From: Aeoliella sp052161615 | Lineage (GTDB): Bacteria; Planctomycetota; Planctomycetia; Pirellulales; Lacipirellulaceae | Reading direction: 5' to 3' | Length of the DNA: 64,000 bases | Assembly (NCBI RefSeq): GCF_052161615.1 | Contig: NZ_CP197417.1 | Coordinates: forward strand, 2,108,001-2,172,000 | Shown here: piece by piece, positions 63,211 through 64,000 of the stretch | Layout of the letters: each line of letters begins with the position of its first letter | How positions within the stretch are numbered: position 1 is the stretch's first letter | Position numbers and translations under genes: made by a program | The notes under the pieces: generated by a model | Told to the model about the DNA's origin: nothing | Database searches by the model: none | What the model saw: the letters and a program-made list of their open reading frames with translations, nothing else

Positions 63211-64000
63211 TTGAAGAGATCATTTACACTTCGGCTCCGCGCGGTTTGAAGCCAGGCAGCCGTGGGTTTTGTACGGTGGCCAGCACTCCGGGGATGGCGA
63301 GCACGCTCGCGAACCTGCTAGAGTCGCTCAGCGGCTATCGGCATCTGTTTGCTCCCGATGCTAGCGGGCGAAGTGCCAATCCCCCCGTCTACAGTCACTT
63401 GCGAGTGCAACTCGGTGGGCAGAACCTTCACGTGTTGTCACGTGTGGTGGACGCCGGGAACGACTACTCGGGACGTTCGAACAAGCTAGCGCACCACGCC
63501 GCGTTCCCGCTCCCCGCTACAACTCAGGCAAGCCCCGCCGCGATGCAGCGTGCCGAAGGCGTTCATCCGACAACTTGGTCGGGCGACCCGCGGATGCTGA
63601 CGTCGCGGAGTAAACTCCCAGTCTTATCGTCCACCCCGCGCCCGTGCAACTACTGGCAGCAAGTTACTGGCGACGCGGGATGGGGCGGATTCGTGGCCCA
63701 GCAAATGGCGATGTCGCCGAGCAGCACGCTGTGGATCGTCTACCCGTTCGATGTGGACATGCTGCGGCTGTTGGACGAAGCCCTCGCGCTACTGCCGACA
63801 AAGCAAGCTTGGGCTGCAACTTACACGACGTTCTTCACGAAACTTGCACCGGGTATTGAGTGCCGCATACGCTGCGTCGTGGATGGAACCCCCGAGGCGG
63901 TGGTAGCGCGGAAGCGGTACGAGCTGGGCACTCTCGATTTGTGCCAACCGATGAACCCACCCCAGGCGGGACCGTGGATCGACGCCGCACGTAGCGGCAA
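63207..64000 (+). CDS. GTPase-associated protein 1-like, N-terminal part (runs off the window)
   Basis: The frame starts with an ATG that overlaps the GTPase stop and stays open for 264 codons to the window edge. The start, IEEIIYTSAPRGLKPGSRGF, then DAGNDYSGRSNKLAHHAAFP and AWAATYTTFFTKLAPGIECR, strongly recalls the GAP1-N2-type N-terminal domain that accompanies TRAFAC GTPases in predicted conflict systems. This is from memory and was not searched. The remainder of the protein, which usually holds a membrane or effector region, lies outside the window. Confidence 0.75.
   Translation, partial: MIEEIIYTSAPRGLKPGSRGFCTVASTPGMASTLANLLESLSGYRHLFAPDASGRSANPPVYSHLRVQLGGQNLHVLSRVVDAGNDYSGRSNKLAHHAAFPLPATTQASPAAMQRAEGVHPTTWSGDPRMLTSRSKLPVLSSTPRPCNYWQQVTGDAGWGGFVAQQMAMSPSSTLWIVYPFDVDMLRLLDEALALLPTKQAWAATYTTFFTKLAPGIECRIRCVVDGTPEAVVARKRYELGTLDLCQPMNPPQAGPWIDAARSG

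Overview
The window looks like a high-GC chromosome segment of a planctomycete, most likely a Pirellulales / Lacipirellulaceae-type organism. The evidence is two secreted sulfatases, a PEP-CTERM protein with autotransporter-type repeats and a dockerin-like tail, planctomycete-only small families (a DUF1580-like HTH protein, small lipoproteins), a fused aroD-aroE gene, and many dispersed palindromic intergenic repeats. This is inferred from gene content; no rRNA gene is present to confirm it.

Positions 1-39.3 kb are ordinary chromosome. They hold a secreted catalase-peroxidase facing an OxyR-like regulator; a housekeeping run (hisH, an OmpA-like lipoprotein, a type IV prepilin peptidase, aroK, aroDE, mutL); an NtrC-like two-component pair; rpsO-pnp; the sulfatases and the PEP-CTERM protein; an old-yellow-enzyme reductase; tRNA-Ile and tRNA-Ala; a TlpA-like thioredoxin protein; a BON-domain protein; an ExbB/ExbD pair followed by a TonB-like protein fused to an alpha/alpha toroid domain; and two TatA-type proteins. 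Five clear Rho-independent terminators and several repeat families lie between the genes.

Positions 39.3-49.0 kb form an integrated element next to tRNA-Val(CAC). It carries a tyrosine recombinase, a DUF1580-type HTH protein, a ParB-like protein joined to a Spo11/topoisomerase VI-A-like Toprim module, a primase-polymerase/helicase replicase, a dense array of CACCCGGAC-type repeats that looks like a replication origin, a ParB-domain adenine methyltransferase, a terminase-small-subunit-like protein and a second, short tyrosine recombinase. I could not find the right attachment site.

Positions 49.1-58.9 kb hold a seven-gene co-directional operon on the minus strand. It encodes a type I restriction-modification system with an extra PD-(D/E)xK-like gene between hsdR and hsdM, followed by a GIY-YIG (T5orf172-type) protein, a zinc-ribbon protein and a NucS-like nuclease. 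A secreted PDZ protein lies downstream.

Positions 59.3-64.0 kb hold a plus-strand operon that runs off the window: a secreted coiled-coil protein, a zinc-ribbon membrane protein, a lipoprotein, a zinc-ribbon TRAFAC-like GTPase and a protein resembling the N-terminus of GTPase-associated protein 1. This is the best candidate for a poorly described conflict or signalling system.
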